33,030 bases of DNA from Actinomycetota bacterium (GTDB lineage: Bacteria; Actinomycetota; CADDZG01; JAHWKV01). The position numbers and the translations under genes are program-made. The notes under the pieces are model-generated. The model was given only the letters and a program-made list of their open reading frames with translations, searched no databases and was not told the origin of the DNA. The stretch spans positions 1 to 33,030 of the forward strand of contig DASTUJ010000007.1 in NCBI GenBank assembly GCA_035759705.1, in the 5' to 3' direction. Shown one piece after another: positions 9,401 through 16,113 of this stretch; positions within the stretch are counted from its first letter, which is position 1, and every line of letters begins with the position of its first letter.

Positions 9401-9619
9401 GGCGAGCTGGACGGAATCCCCGGATTCCGGCTCTGCGAGCCCGACGACTTCCCGGGATTCGTCACCGCGGTGAGGGAGACGCTGGGATCGGCTCCGGCGG
9501 AGGGGATAGCCCTCCCCGCCCACTTCGGGGTCGAGCACATGGTCGAGACCTACGACCGGATCGTCGACGGAACCGAGCTCAACCCCAGGTCCCCGCAGAC
9601 GGCCGGGGTGGGGGCGTAG
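6464..9619 (+). CDS. Double GT4 glycosyltransferase with N-terminal GW module
   Basis: The 1051-residue protein starts with a GW module (residues 24-115; VTGWALTDPPVSRVDV...CGFEF). The first GT4/GT-B domain spans about 142-525, with GGSQLRLLE near its N-terminus and an EX7E pair at Glu432/Glu440. A helical region follows (540-640), containing the SKAWRVFNLIW segment common in linkers of multidomain glycosyltransferases. Next comes an Ala/Gly-rich linker (650-666), encoded by a repetitive GCC-GGC stretch. The second GT4 spans about 688-1035 with GGADRVVEYL, GRFSEEKRPEW and EX7E at Glu955/Glu963. Retaining transfer from nucleotide sugars is the family activity; sugars are unknown. The ATG at 6464 is preferred to a frame opening at 6275 because a TATATT box lies directly upstream and the extra 63 residues look non-coding. 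The next gene follows after 2 bp. Confidence 0.88.
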   Translation: MYAANAQKEGRIIAPADASAVESGYLQVTGWALTDPPVSRVDVTVDEKVAGSALIGLPAPSEQAYRRESQAPICGFEFELDLAQFVTPGDPVRIGATVVAVNGSTYRLNEVHLTTVAPGDGKELSFDFLPSARPVHQGEGPMKVAIVANDLLLGGSQLRLLEVLANLTSDPRFAFTVFSPLDGPLRPELLSLGIKVKICPAFSYSSAGGYTEAASGLARELAGGGYRLVWASTLISFIGIEAARLAGLPSLQLIQQNQDVPVFWGHALANGEIDPVVARRAQRLCALADRLVVVCEASRRTYGRYGNDGKIAVVQNAIDLEAIDRYRAATSRAEARRSLGVGDGETLVLCCGVIAPHKGQTTLAQAFASVAERHPDAVLTLVHEIGNRYTAGLKAYLERAGLGDRVRVLPLADDVYRWYRAADLAICPSQEEAQPSVVLEAMAFGVPVASTTVGGVTEVVEDGVTGLLCRPGDLSAMAAMLDRALSLSSSEREAIVAAARARVDRNHDVRRASMQYLAVLEELTGAGPLPEDQARPQVEVELERGRAAIAEFRSWAKELQEAVRYHHDRANASEALGARLVAERDVAQTEVARLAPLEKKLDAATREIEAIHHSKAWRVFNLIWAARRTADRLVAPVRNRLSRLASRPPAATTAAGAAAAGAGAEQELGASAARLIEKLPERFPAGNGRPVLLCLPWFVTGGADRVVEYLLGHWRAGGRTVVVITTTPLGVNMESRFDDLLGLTPFAYDLNHMAPAASWLPFVEELLDRLGNPTILNIGSGWLYSNLERLLASRPGIRVVDQQFNDVGHLTSNRKVRSHVDLTVAAHRALAEVVRSDGRDPGRVVTAYVGIPAPPRATDEQLAGLRAELGVAPGTKVVLFIGRFSEEKRPEWVVALAAVLAGDDVAVVMVGTGPEEAELRKGIEALPGVTWRRYVENIGAFIGLADVLVLPSRTEGIPLTVMEALSLGTPVVATRVGGLGELDGIPGFRLCEPDDFPGFVTAVRETLGSAPAEGIALPAHFGVEHMVETYDRIVDGTELNPRSPQTAGVGA

Positions 9620-9621
9620 CC

Positions 9622-10917
9622 ATGGTGAGGTGCTCGGTGGTCATCCCGGCCTACAACGCAGAACGGTACCTGGCCTCGGCCATTCGTTCCGCGCTGGCCC
9701 AGACCTTCACCGGGACCGAGGTCATCGTCGTGGACGACGGGTCGACCGACGGAACGGCCGAGGTCATCGACTCCTTCGGCGACCGGGTATTCGCCATACA
9801 CCAGCCCAACGCAGGCCCCTCGGTGGCCCGGAACGTCGGCATGAAGGCTGCATCCGGGGAGTACATAGCCTTCCTCGACTCCGACGACATGTGGATGCCC
9901 AGGCGGTTGGAGCAGATGGTCGGCCGGCTCGACGCCGACAAGAACCTGGGTTTCGTGACGAGTGACGCCTACCTGATCAACGAGGAGCGGCCGACGTCGC
10001 TCCGCTACTACGGAACGCTGGTCGACCCGACCCCGTTCAACTCCGAGGACCTGGGCTACTGGATCGTCCGGCAGAACTTCATATTCACCGGAGTTGTGGT
10101 CAGAACCGAGCTCTTCGACCGCCACGGCACGTTCATGCCGAACATCCTGGCCGAGGATTGGGACCTGTGGACCCGCTTCATCCTCGAGGGCTCCGGGGTC
10201 GGGCTGGTCGACAGCCCCCTCGGCTACTACCGAATCCGCCGGGCGGGGCTCACCTGCTCCGACGAGTTCGACGCCCACCGCGAGGCGGCCCTGTTCCGCA
10301 ACCTTCACGACCCGAAGGTGCTGAGCATCCCGGGCCTGGGCCGGGATCTGTTCCTGCCGCTCGCCCGCGAGGCGCTGCTCAGCCGGAACCTCGACGAAGC
10401 CCGCTTCTGCCTGCAGGCAACGGCGCACGACCGGACGATCTCCCGCCCCCGCCGCGTGCTCGCCGGGTGCATGGCGGCGTTCCCCGCGGCGGCGGCAATT
10501 TCGGCCGATCTGCAGGCCCAGCGGGAGGCGAGGCGGGCCTCTCGGACCTTCGTCTTGGTGTCGGGGGCGTTGCGGGACTCGGACGGAAGGGCCTACCGGC
10601 CGGATCCGTATTTCGAGGGTTGGGTGGAGTCGGACGGCCGGAGCGCCCCCCTCAGCGGGTGGGCGGTCGGGCGCAGGCGGGAGCCGGTGGACCTGCTGGC
10701 CGTGTTCGTCGACGGCCGGTTCCACGGTTCGGTGACCCCGTCGGTGCTGCGCCCCGATGTGGCCGCCCACACCGGCAACCCCGAGTCGGTAATCTCAGGA
10801 TTCTGCGCCACCGAGCCGGCGATCCGCCCGGAACCGGAGCAGAAAATCCAGGTCATCGCAATCTCCGGGCACCGGTACGCCGAGCTGCCCATGCTGGATT
10901 CCCCGACGCAGACTTGA
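9622..10917 (+). CDS. GT2 glycosyltransferase with C-terminal GW module
   Basis: Residues 4-215 of this 431-residue protein form a canonical GT2 (GT-A) domain: SVVIPAYNAERYL, IVVDDGSTDGT, LDSDD at 85-89 as DXD, and AEDWDLWTRF at 177-186 as the catalytic-base region. A helical connector follows, then at about 326-421 a GW module (PLSGWAV, VFVDGRFHG, LRPDVAAHTGNPESVISGF) like those at the N-termini of the enzymes at 2027-3214 and 6464-9619, but here C-terminal. GT2 enzymes invert and use nucleotide sugars at the cytoplasmic side. The ATG is 2 bp after the previous stop and the next gene overlaps its stop, so the three genes form one operon. Donor and acceptor are unknown. Confidence 0.88.
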   Translation: MVRCSVVIPAYNAERYLASAIRSALAQTFTGTEVIVVDDGSTDGTAEVIDSFGDRVFAIHQPNAGPSVARNVGMKAASGEYIAFLDSDDMWMPRRLEQMVGRLDADKNLGFVTSDAYLINEERPTSLRYYGTLVDPTPFNSEDLGYWIVRQNFIFTGVVVRTELFDRHGTFMPNILAEDWDLWTRFILEGSGVGLVDSPLGYYRIRRAGLTCSDEFDAHREAALFRNLHDPKVLSIPGLGRDLFLPLAREALLSRNLDEARFCLQATAHDRTISRPRRVLAGCMAAFPAAAAISADLQAQREARRASRTFVLVSGALRDSDGRAYRPDPYFEGWVESDGRSAPLSGWAVGRRREPVDLLAVFVDGRFHGSVTPSVLRPDVAAHTGNPESVISGFCATEPAIRPEPEQKIQVIAISGHRYAELPMLDSPTQT

Positions 10918-12599
10918 CCGAGGGGCAACCCGGCAGCAGACGTTTGTACACCGCCGTAATGGGGCTGTCGGCGGTCGTCGCCTACCTGATCCTCGCTCTG
11001 CCCCAGACCGGCCAGTCCCTGATCATCGACGAGGTGGAGTTCCCACGGCTGGCCGAGGCCATCGCCGAAACCGGGAAACCGGTCTTCTACCGGGGCGAGG
11101 AGTCGCCCGGGCAGACCGGTGTCTTTCACCCGCCCCTCTACGCATTCCTGCTCGGCTTCTGGGTCAAGCTTCTCGGCTTCTCCCCGGCGGTCGTCCGCCT
11201 CTTCGGGGTCCTGCTTATGCCGGCGACCGCCTGGTTCGGCTACCGGACGATCGAGGAGATGGGTCCCAAGGATCTCGAGCCCGGGTTCTTCCTGGTTTTC
11301 TTCCTGCTGCACCCTTTTGTGCTGCAGAGTGCGCTCCTGCCGGACATCGACGGAACCATGTTGATCTTTGCGACCACTCTTCTGGGCTGGACGGTGGTCC
11401 GCAGCGTTACCCGCGAGATGAGCCTCGGCCGGCAGATCCTCGGAGTCGGATCGGCTCTGGCGCTGGTCCTCGCATGCAAGCTCACTGCGGTCTACGCAGT
11501 TCCGTTCGTGTTCGGGGCGCTGCTGATCGCCAATGGCCCGATGCTGGCGGCAAAGGTGACCGCAGCCGCTTCCACTCTGGCGGCCGGCATCTTTCTGGTC
11601 GTATGGAGACTGGTTTCCTGGGTGACCGACTCCCCTTTCAGCTTCCCGTTCGAGTTCACGCTCCAGAGCGGGCTCAAAGGCGGGGTCAGCGACCTCCCGC
11701 TTGCGACGGCCCTCAGGCGGCTCATCCCGGCCGACTGGGCGATGTTCTGGCTCGGGATGCCCGTTCTGCTGATGGCGGCGGCCGGGACCGTCCACGTGGC
11801 TGCCCGCTGGAGGAAGGAGCCCTCCCGCCGGGTGCTGCTCGCGTTTGCCGCCTGGGCGGGCGGCGTCCTGGCCCTCTACTCGCTGATCACCGGACCTCCC
11901 TACGGGTTCCCGAAGTACCTGGTGGGGGCGATGCCCGCGCTGGCGATGCTGGCGGCCATCCCGGCGGCTTCCGGGGCCGAGAGGCTGAGGGTCCTCGGGA
12001 GGTGGGCCTGGGCGGTTCCGGTCGCGGTCGTTCCGCTCGTCTACGTGCTCTATGTGAACTACGCGGACGGCCTGGAGACCGACCGGTACTTCACCCACCC
12101 CTGGTTCGTGCTGCTGCCCATCGGGCTGGCGGCGGGACTGGTCCTGGCGGTCCTGGCCTCGCGGCGTCCCGACGGCTGGATCCGCTACTCGATCGCCGGC
12201 CTGTCGGTCGGCGGCGCGGCGCTGCTGTTCTCGCACAGCTTCAGCGTGGACCTCTACCAGGCGCAGCAGGACTCCTCGATCCGCTACCACCCGTCCGAGG
12301 TCGGCTTCGACCGCACCGTCGCCCGGATGAGGGATCTGGTACGCCCCGATGAGCCGTTCCTGGCCCCGAAGGACATCGGTTCGGCCGTCTACAACCGGTT
12401 CCACCAGCAGGAAATAATCTTCCACGACATGCAGGTGCTGGACCGCCTGCTGGCGGACCCCGCGGTCAGGTACGCCGTGGTGCGCACCGAGTGGGACTAC
12501 TCGTATGCGGTGTTCCCGGAGGCGCAGCCGGTCATCGAGCGCCACATGCAACTGCAGGAGACCATCGGGGGATTTCTGATCTACGCCCGCCGGCCTTAA
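10914..12599 (+). CDS. GT39/ArnT-like membrane glycosyltransferase
   Basis: About 561 residues with roughly ten hydrophobic segments. After the first membrane segment comes LIIDEVEFPRLAEAI, whose Asp39-Glu40 matches the conserved acidic pair in the first outer loop of GT-C enzymes of the PMT/ArnT class. GVFHPPLYAFLLGFWVKLLG follows, also typical of that class. These enzymes use polyprenyl-phosphate sugars outside the membrane; the synthase-like GT2 at 15280-16005 could supply such a donor. The C-terminal 100 residues are soluble. The chosen TTG at 10914 overlaps the previous stop as TTGA; ATG at 10959 is the alternative and would remove 15 residues. The gene ends 3 bp from the convergent gene at 12603, with no terminator between them. 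Confidence 0.8.
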   Translation: MTEGQPGSRRLYTAVMGLSAVVAYLILALPQTGQSLIIDEVEFPRLAEAIAETGKPVFYRGEESPGQTGVFHPPLYAFLLGFWVKLLGFSPAVVRLFGVLLMPATAWFGYRTIEEMGPKDLEPGFFLVFFLLHPFVLQSALLPDIDGTMLIFATTLLGWTVVRSVTREMSLGRQILGVGSALALVLACKLTAVYAVPFVFGALLIANGPMLAAKVTAAASTLAAGIFLVVWRLVSWVTDSPFSFPFEFTLQSGLKGGVSDLPLATALRRLIPADWAMFWLGMPVLLMAAAGTVHVAARWRKEPSRRVLLAFAAWAGGVLALYSLITGPPYGFPKYLVGAMPALAMLAAIPAASGAERLRVLGRWAWAVPVAVVPLVYVLYVNYADGLETDRYFTHPWFVLLPIGLAAGLVLAVLASRRPDGWIRYSIAGLSVGGAALLFSHSFSVDLYQAQQDSSIRYHPSEVGFDRTVARMRDLVRPDEPFLAPKDIGSAVYNRFHQQEIIFHDMQVLDRLLADPAVRYAVVRTEWDYSYAVFPEAQPVIERHMQLQETIGGFLIYARRP

Positions 12600-12602
12600 C
12601 GC

Positions 12603-13337
12603 TCAGCCCTTTTCGTCGGGCAGAAGTTGTGCCCGCATACGGTCGAAGTCCTGGGCCGCCCGGTCGTAGTCCTCTGGCCGCCCGATGTCCATCCAGTAGC
12701 AGTCGGAACGGTACGCCACGACCTTCTCTCCCCTCTCCAGCAGCCGGTTGACGAGGTCCGGGAAGTCGAGGCGCTTCCCCGGCTCGATCAGCTTGAGGGC
12801 GGCCGGCGAGTAGACGTAGGCGCCCATGCTGCACTGATAGGAGTTGGTGGGTTTTTCGATGTACTCGGTGACCCGCCCGTCGCCGTCGACGCCCAGGACG
12901 CCCAGGTCGACCCGGATCTTCTTCGTGTGGACACCGATCGTCAGGGCCGCCTCCTGCTCCCGGTGGAAGCCGGCCAGCGCCGTGAAGTCGAGGGTCGTGA
13001 GGATGTCGCCGTTGCAGACCAGCAGGTCGTCGTCCACGCCTTCGAGCATCGCCAGCGCCCCGGCGGTGCCCAGCGGCTCGTCCTCCCGCAGGTAGGAGAT
13101 TTCCATCCCCTCAATCGGGCCGCGGGTCAGGAAATACGCCTCGATCAGCGGCGCCAGGTGCCCGACCGAGATGTAGGCCGACTTCACCCCGTGCCAGCGC
13201 AGCTGGCGGAGGACGATCTCCATGATCGGGATGTCGCCCAGGGGGACCAGGGGCTTGGGGAAGACCATGGTGTAGGGCGCGAGCCGGGTGCCCAGGCCTC
13301 CGGCGAGAAGCACCGCCCGAACGGGCTCAGACGCCAT
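12603..13337 (-). CDS. Sugar-1-phosphate nucleotidyltransferase
   Basis: A 244-residue single-domain nucleotidyltransferase. The N-terminus has AVLLAGGLGTRLAPYT and FPKPLVPLGDIPIME, the nucleotide-binding signature of the NTP_transferase family. NGD at 109-111 supplies a metal-binding Asp. A later VTEYIEKP and the DIGRPEDYDRA ending match glucose/mannose-1-phosphate nucleotidyltransferases. There is no C-terminal hexapeptide-repeat acetyltransferase domain. It overlaps the dehydratase gene upstream by 11 bp. Because its partners look like GDP-sugar enzymes, guanylyltransfer is a reasonable guess, but base and sugar cannot be read from the sequence. The ATG at 13337 fits the family start. Confidence 0.85.
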   Translation of the reverse strand: MASEPVRAVLLAGGLGTRLAPYTMVFPKPLVPLGDIPIMEIVLRQLRWHGVKSAYISVGHLAPLIEAYFLTRGPIEGMEISYLREDEPLGTAGALAMLEGVDDDLLVCNGDILTTLDFTALAGFHREQEAALTIGVHTKKIRVDLGVLGVDGDGRVTEYIEKPTNSYQCSMGAYVYSPAALKLIEPGKRLDFPDLVNRLLERGEKVVAYRSDCYWMDIGRPEDYDRAAQDFDRMRAQLLPDEKG

Positions 13338-14319
13338 AGACCCTGGGCTGGAACCGGGCGAGGTTGGGCTCCATCCATGCGATGACCCGGCGCAGCCCCT
13401 CCTCCAGGCCGACCTCGGCCTTCCAGCCGCACAGCTCGGCGGCCTTGGAGGCGTCGCAGAGCAGCCGGCCGACCTCGCTGGCTTTCGGCCGGATCCTCTG
13501 GGCGTCCTCCCGGACGGCCAGCTCCCGGCCGAGCAGCTTCGAGACCATGTTCACGACGTCACCTATCGACACCTCGGTGCCGGTGCCTAGGTTGACGGTT
13601 TCCCCGACCGCCGCCTCGCTCCCGGCGACTGCGGCGAAGCCCCGTACCGTGTCGGCGACGTAGGTGAAGTCCCTCTTGGGGGCCAGCGAGCCGAGCTGCA
13701 GCTCACCGCCGGCCAGCGCCTGGCTGATCACCGTGGGGATCAGGGCCCGGGTGGACTGGCGGGGGCCGAAGTTGTTGAAGGGCCGGATGACGGTCACCGG
13801 CAGCTCGAAGCTGCGGTAGAAGCTCTCGGCCAGCTTCTCGGCGCCGATCTTGCTCGCCGAGTAGGGGGACTGACCCTGCAGGGGGTGCTTCTCGTCGATC
13901 GGTGCGTAGATCGCCGTCCCGTAGACCTCGCTGGTGGAGATCTGGATCATGCGGCCGACCCCGTTCTCCCGGGCCGCCTCGAGTACGTTGAGCGTGCCGA
14001 TCACGTTGGTGTCAACCACATCCCGAGGGCTCTGGTAGGAGTACGGGATGCCGATAAGGGCCCCGAGGTTGAAGATGCACGAGGTCCCCTTCGACGCCCG
14101 CCGGACCGTGTCGGAGTCGCGTAGGTCGCCGAAGTGTTTGTCGACCCCGGACAGGACGTCGGCAGGCACGTCGGCCAGCAGGCCGGGGTCGTTCCGGGAG
14201 TTGTAGTGCAGGAACACCCGCACCTTGACCCCCTGGGAGACCAGGTACTCGGTGAGGTGGCTGCCGATGAAGCCTCCCGCTCCGGTGACCAGGACCGGGC
14301 CGTCGTCCCATCCGCTCAA
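13327..14319 (-). CDS. LegB-like NAD-dependent 4,6-dehydratase (extended SDR)
   Basis: This 330-residue extended SDR has TGAGGFIGSHL at 12-22 for NAD binding, STSEVYG at 128-134, and the catalytic pair Tyr153/Lys157 in SPYSASKIGAEKLA. The stretches GALIGIPYSYQSP, DTNVIGTLNVLEAAR, PIDEKHPLQGQSPYSASK and FNNFGPRQSTRALIPT closely recall LegB-type nucleotide-GlcNAc 4,6-dehydratases of legionaminic acid synthesis; this is recognition from memory, not a search. No LegC aminotransferase, LegI synthase or LegF cytidylyltransferase is present, so the product probably feeds another route. The start is TTG at 14319, overlapping the previous stop as TTGA; there is no in-frame ATG before the Rossmann motif. 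Dehydratase identity is likely; LegB-type specificity is less certain. Confidence 0.82.
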   Translation of the reverse strand: MSGWDDGPVLVTGAGGFIGSHLTEYLVSQGVKVRVFLHYNSRNDPGLLADVPADVLSGVDKHFGDLRDSDTVRRASKGTSCIFNLGALIGIPYSYQSPRDVVDTNVIGTLNVLEAARENGVGRMIQISTSEVYGTAIYAPIDEKHPLQGQSPYSASKIGAEKLAESFYRSFELPVTVIRPFNNFGPRQSTRALIPTVISQALAGGELQLGSLAPKRDFTYVADTVRGFAAVAGSEAAVGETVNLGTGTEVSIGDVVNMVSKLLGRELAVREDAQRIRPKASEVGRLLCDASKAAELCGWKAEVGLEEGLRRVIAWMEPNLARFQPRVYGV

Positions 14320-15272
14320 AGCACCGACCTGAAATGTTCCAGCGTGTCGCGCAGGCTCGTCTCGAAGTCGATGGCCGGGGCCCAGCCCGTCAATGAGCGG
14401 AGCCGGGAGGCGTCGCAGCAGGTCTCGGACGGCTCACCGCGCCGTACCCGGCCTGCCACCGGCCTGACCTCCACCTTCGTCATAGCCATCCTCGCCAGAA
14501 TTGCGACTGCTTCGCCAATACTGTGGTTCACCCCGCTCCCGATGTTGTAGATCCCGCCCGACGGGCTCATTATCAATGCCTGCAGGTAGGCGCGCACGAC
14601 GTCCCGGACGTCGGTGAAGTCCCGCCGGTCCTCGGTGGAGCCCACCTCGACCACCGGCGGCCCCCCGGCCTCGGCCCGTGCGATCTGGCTCGCAATCGAG
14701 GGAATGACAAATCGGTCCGACTGGCCGGGCCCGATGTGGTTGAACGCCCGGACGCAGACCACCCTGAGGCCGGCCGCAGCGTAGGACAGCGCGACCTCCT
14801 CCTGACGCAGCTTTGCCCTCCCGTAGGCGTGGACCGGCCGCATGGGCGCCTCTTCGGCCGTCGGCAACGACCCGGGTTCCTGGGGGCCGTACTGGGCGTC
14901 CGATCCGGCCGAGAGGACCGCCGCATCCGGCACGGCGGCCAGCACCTGCTCCATCAGCACCGTCGTTCCTCCCACCGCCGTGTCGATGAGGTCGTGGTCA
15001 TCGGCCGGCGGCGTCCGGGCGGCCAGGTGGAAAACGTAGTCCGGCCGGGAAACCTCGAGCGCCGCAGCCACGTCCTCCGGGTTCGTGATGTCGCCCTTCA
15101 GGTCGAGCACGCGTGCGTCTGCGGCGCCGCCCATGCCGGAGCGGGAGAGGCCGGCTACGTTCCATGCGGTGCTCTCCAGCAGGTGGCGGACCAGGTGCCG
15201 CCCGGCGAACCCGCCGGCCCCCGTCACCAGCGCGGAGCGGGGCAGGCCCGACTCGTGTTCGACCGATCCCAT
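14316..15272 (-). CDS. NAD(P)-dependent sugar reductase/epimerase, GDP-6-deoxyhexose reductase-like
   Basis: A 318-residue extended SDR with VTGAGGFAGRHL at 16-27 and Tyr150/Lys154 in HAYGRAKLRQEE. The segment VRAFNHIGPGQSDRFVIPS strongly recalls GDP-4-keto-6-deoxy-D-mannose reductase (RMD), which makes GDP-D-rhamnose. The usual SSxEVYG-like segment is AGSDAQYGPQ here. It would act after the 4,6-dehydratase encoded immediately downstream, with which it overlaps by 4 bp, reducing the 4-keto group. An epimerase role, or another 4-keto-6-deoxy sugar, is possible. The ATG at 15272 lies 7 bp past the stop of the GT2 gene upstream. Confidence 0.78.
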   Translation of the reverse strand: MGSVEHESGLPRSALVTGAGGFAGRHLVRHLLESTAWNVAGLSRSGMGGAADARVLDLKGDITNPEDVAAALEVSRPDYVFHLAARTPPADDHDLIDTAVGGTTVLMEQVLAAVPDAAVLSAGSDAQYGPQEPGSLPTAEEAPMRPVHAYGRAKLRQEEVALSYAAAGLRVVCVRAFNHIGPGQSDRFVIPSIASQIARAEAGGPPVVEVGSTEDRRDFTDVRDVVRAYLQALIMSPSGGIYNIGSGVNHSIGEAVAILARMAMTKVEVRPVAGRVRRGEPSETCCDASRLRSLTGWAPAIDFETSLRDTLEHFRSVL

Positions 15273-15279
15273 TTCCCGG

Positions 15280-16005
15280 CTATCGCGAACGGCGGCGGCG
15301 CCCCTCGAAAACCCGGATCTTCAGCAGGATCAGCACGGCCTCCACCCCGTCGGTCCACTGAAGTTTCTTGCCCTCTTCCCGGTTGCGGGCTTTGTACCTG
15401 ATGGGGACCTCCTGGATGCGGCGACCCGACAGCAGGAAGCGGCCGGTAGCCTCGGCCTCGATGCCGAAGCCGTTTTGTTTCAGCTCCAGCGACCTCCAGA
15501 CGTCCAGCCGGCTCATCTTCAGGCACGTCTCCAGGTCGCTCAGCCAGGCGTTGAACAGGAAACTGGCCCAGAAGCTGACCGCCTTGTTGCCGATCACGTA
15601 CCAGAACGAGTAGGCGCTGTGGGTGCCGAACGACCTTTTGCCGTAGACCACCTCGGCCCCGTCCTCGACAATCGCCTGGATCATCGCCCGGTAGTCGGCC
15701 GGGTCGTACTCCAGGTCGGCGTCCAGCACGGTCAGAAGATCGCCCCGGGCCGCTTCGATGCCGGTCCTGAGCGCCGCCCCCTTGCCCCGGTTGCGGTCGT
15801 GCAAGACCACCCGGACCTCGCCCTTTTGCACCAGATCCTCGATCGAGGTCACACTGCCGTCGGTGGACCCGTCGTCGATGACCACGACGTCCAGGCGGAG
15901 ACCGAGGTCGGTCTTCAGCAGGCGTTCCAGGGCGGTCCGGAGGGTGGCAACCTCGTTCAGCACGGGAATCAGTACGGTCAGGCTCTCGGGCGTTTCCTCA
16001 GGCAT
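15280..16005 (-). CDS. GT2, polyprenyl-phosphate sugar synthase-like
   Basis: A 241-residue GT2 protein: SLTVLIPVLNEVATL, VVIDDGSTDGS, NRGKGAALRTGIEAARGD and DAD at 95-97. This is the pattern of dolichyl/polyprenyl-phosphate mannose or glucose synthases. There are no C-terminal membrane helices, so it is the DPM1-like soluble or peripheral type. The likely product is a polyprenyl-phosphate sugar, the donor used by GT-C enzymes such as those at 10914 and 1-1985; that link is inference. I start it at ATG 16005, just before the domain. The frame stays open upstream, and TTG at 16044 lies 7 nt after a TAGGAT box (16057-16052), so a leaderless form 13 residues longer is possible. Confidence 0.82.
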   Translation of the reverse strand: MPEETPESLTVLIPVLNEVATLRTALERLLKTDLGLRLDVVVIDDGSTDGSVTSIEDLVQKGEVRVVLHDRNRGKGAALRTGIEAARGDLLTVLDADLEYDPADYRAMIQAIVEDGAEVVYGKRSFGTHSAYSFWYVIGNKAVSFWASFLFNAWLSDLETCLKMSRLDVWRSLELKQNGFGIEAEATGRFLLSGRRIQEVPIRYKARNREEGKKLQWTDGVEAVLILLKIRVFEGRRRRSR

Positions 16006-16051
16006 TGCGCGGTACCCCCGTCGGACATCCCGGACACCAACCAACACCCCG

Positions 16052-16057
16052 ATCCTA
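16052..16057 (-). promoter_or_regulatory. TAGGAT -10 box for the minus operon 16005-12603
   Basis: TAGGAT on the minus strand lies 7 nt before an in-frame TTG at 16044 and 46 nt before the ATG at 16005. The same box and spacing occur before birA. It would drive the GT2, reductase, dehydratase and nucleotidyltransferase genes. Confidence 0.4.
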
Positions 16058-16100
16058 CCCACCCGGCGGCCCGGCGGCCGGACGATCGTCCCGCTAACGG

Positions 16101-16113
16101 TAAGGTATCGACG
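16101..16113 (+). promoter_or_regulatory. TAAGGT -10 box before wzm
   Basis: TAAGGT at 16101-16106 lies 6 nt before the GTG at 16113, which fits a leaderless start. The AAGG inside it could instead act as a Shine-Dalgarno, so the reading is ambiguous. Confidence 0.4.

Noticed and set aside
7478-9538. 686-residue minus-strand open frame
   Set aside because: Shadow of the double GT4 gene, with no domain of its own.
10158-10913. Upstream extension of the GT39-like gene
   Set aside because: Overlaps the GT2 gene out of frame; Arg/Pro/Gly-rich translation typical of an out-of-frame shadow.
10593-12551. 652-residue minus-strand open frame
   Set aside because: Antisense to the GT39-like gene and part of the GT2 gene; Asp/Arg/Gln-rich with no motif.
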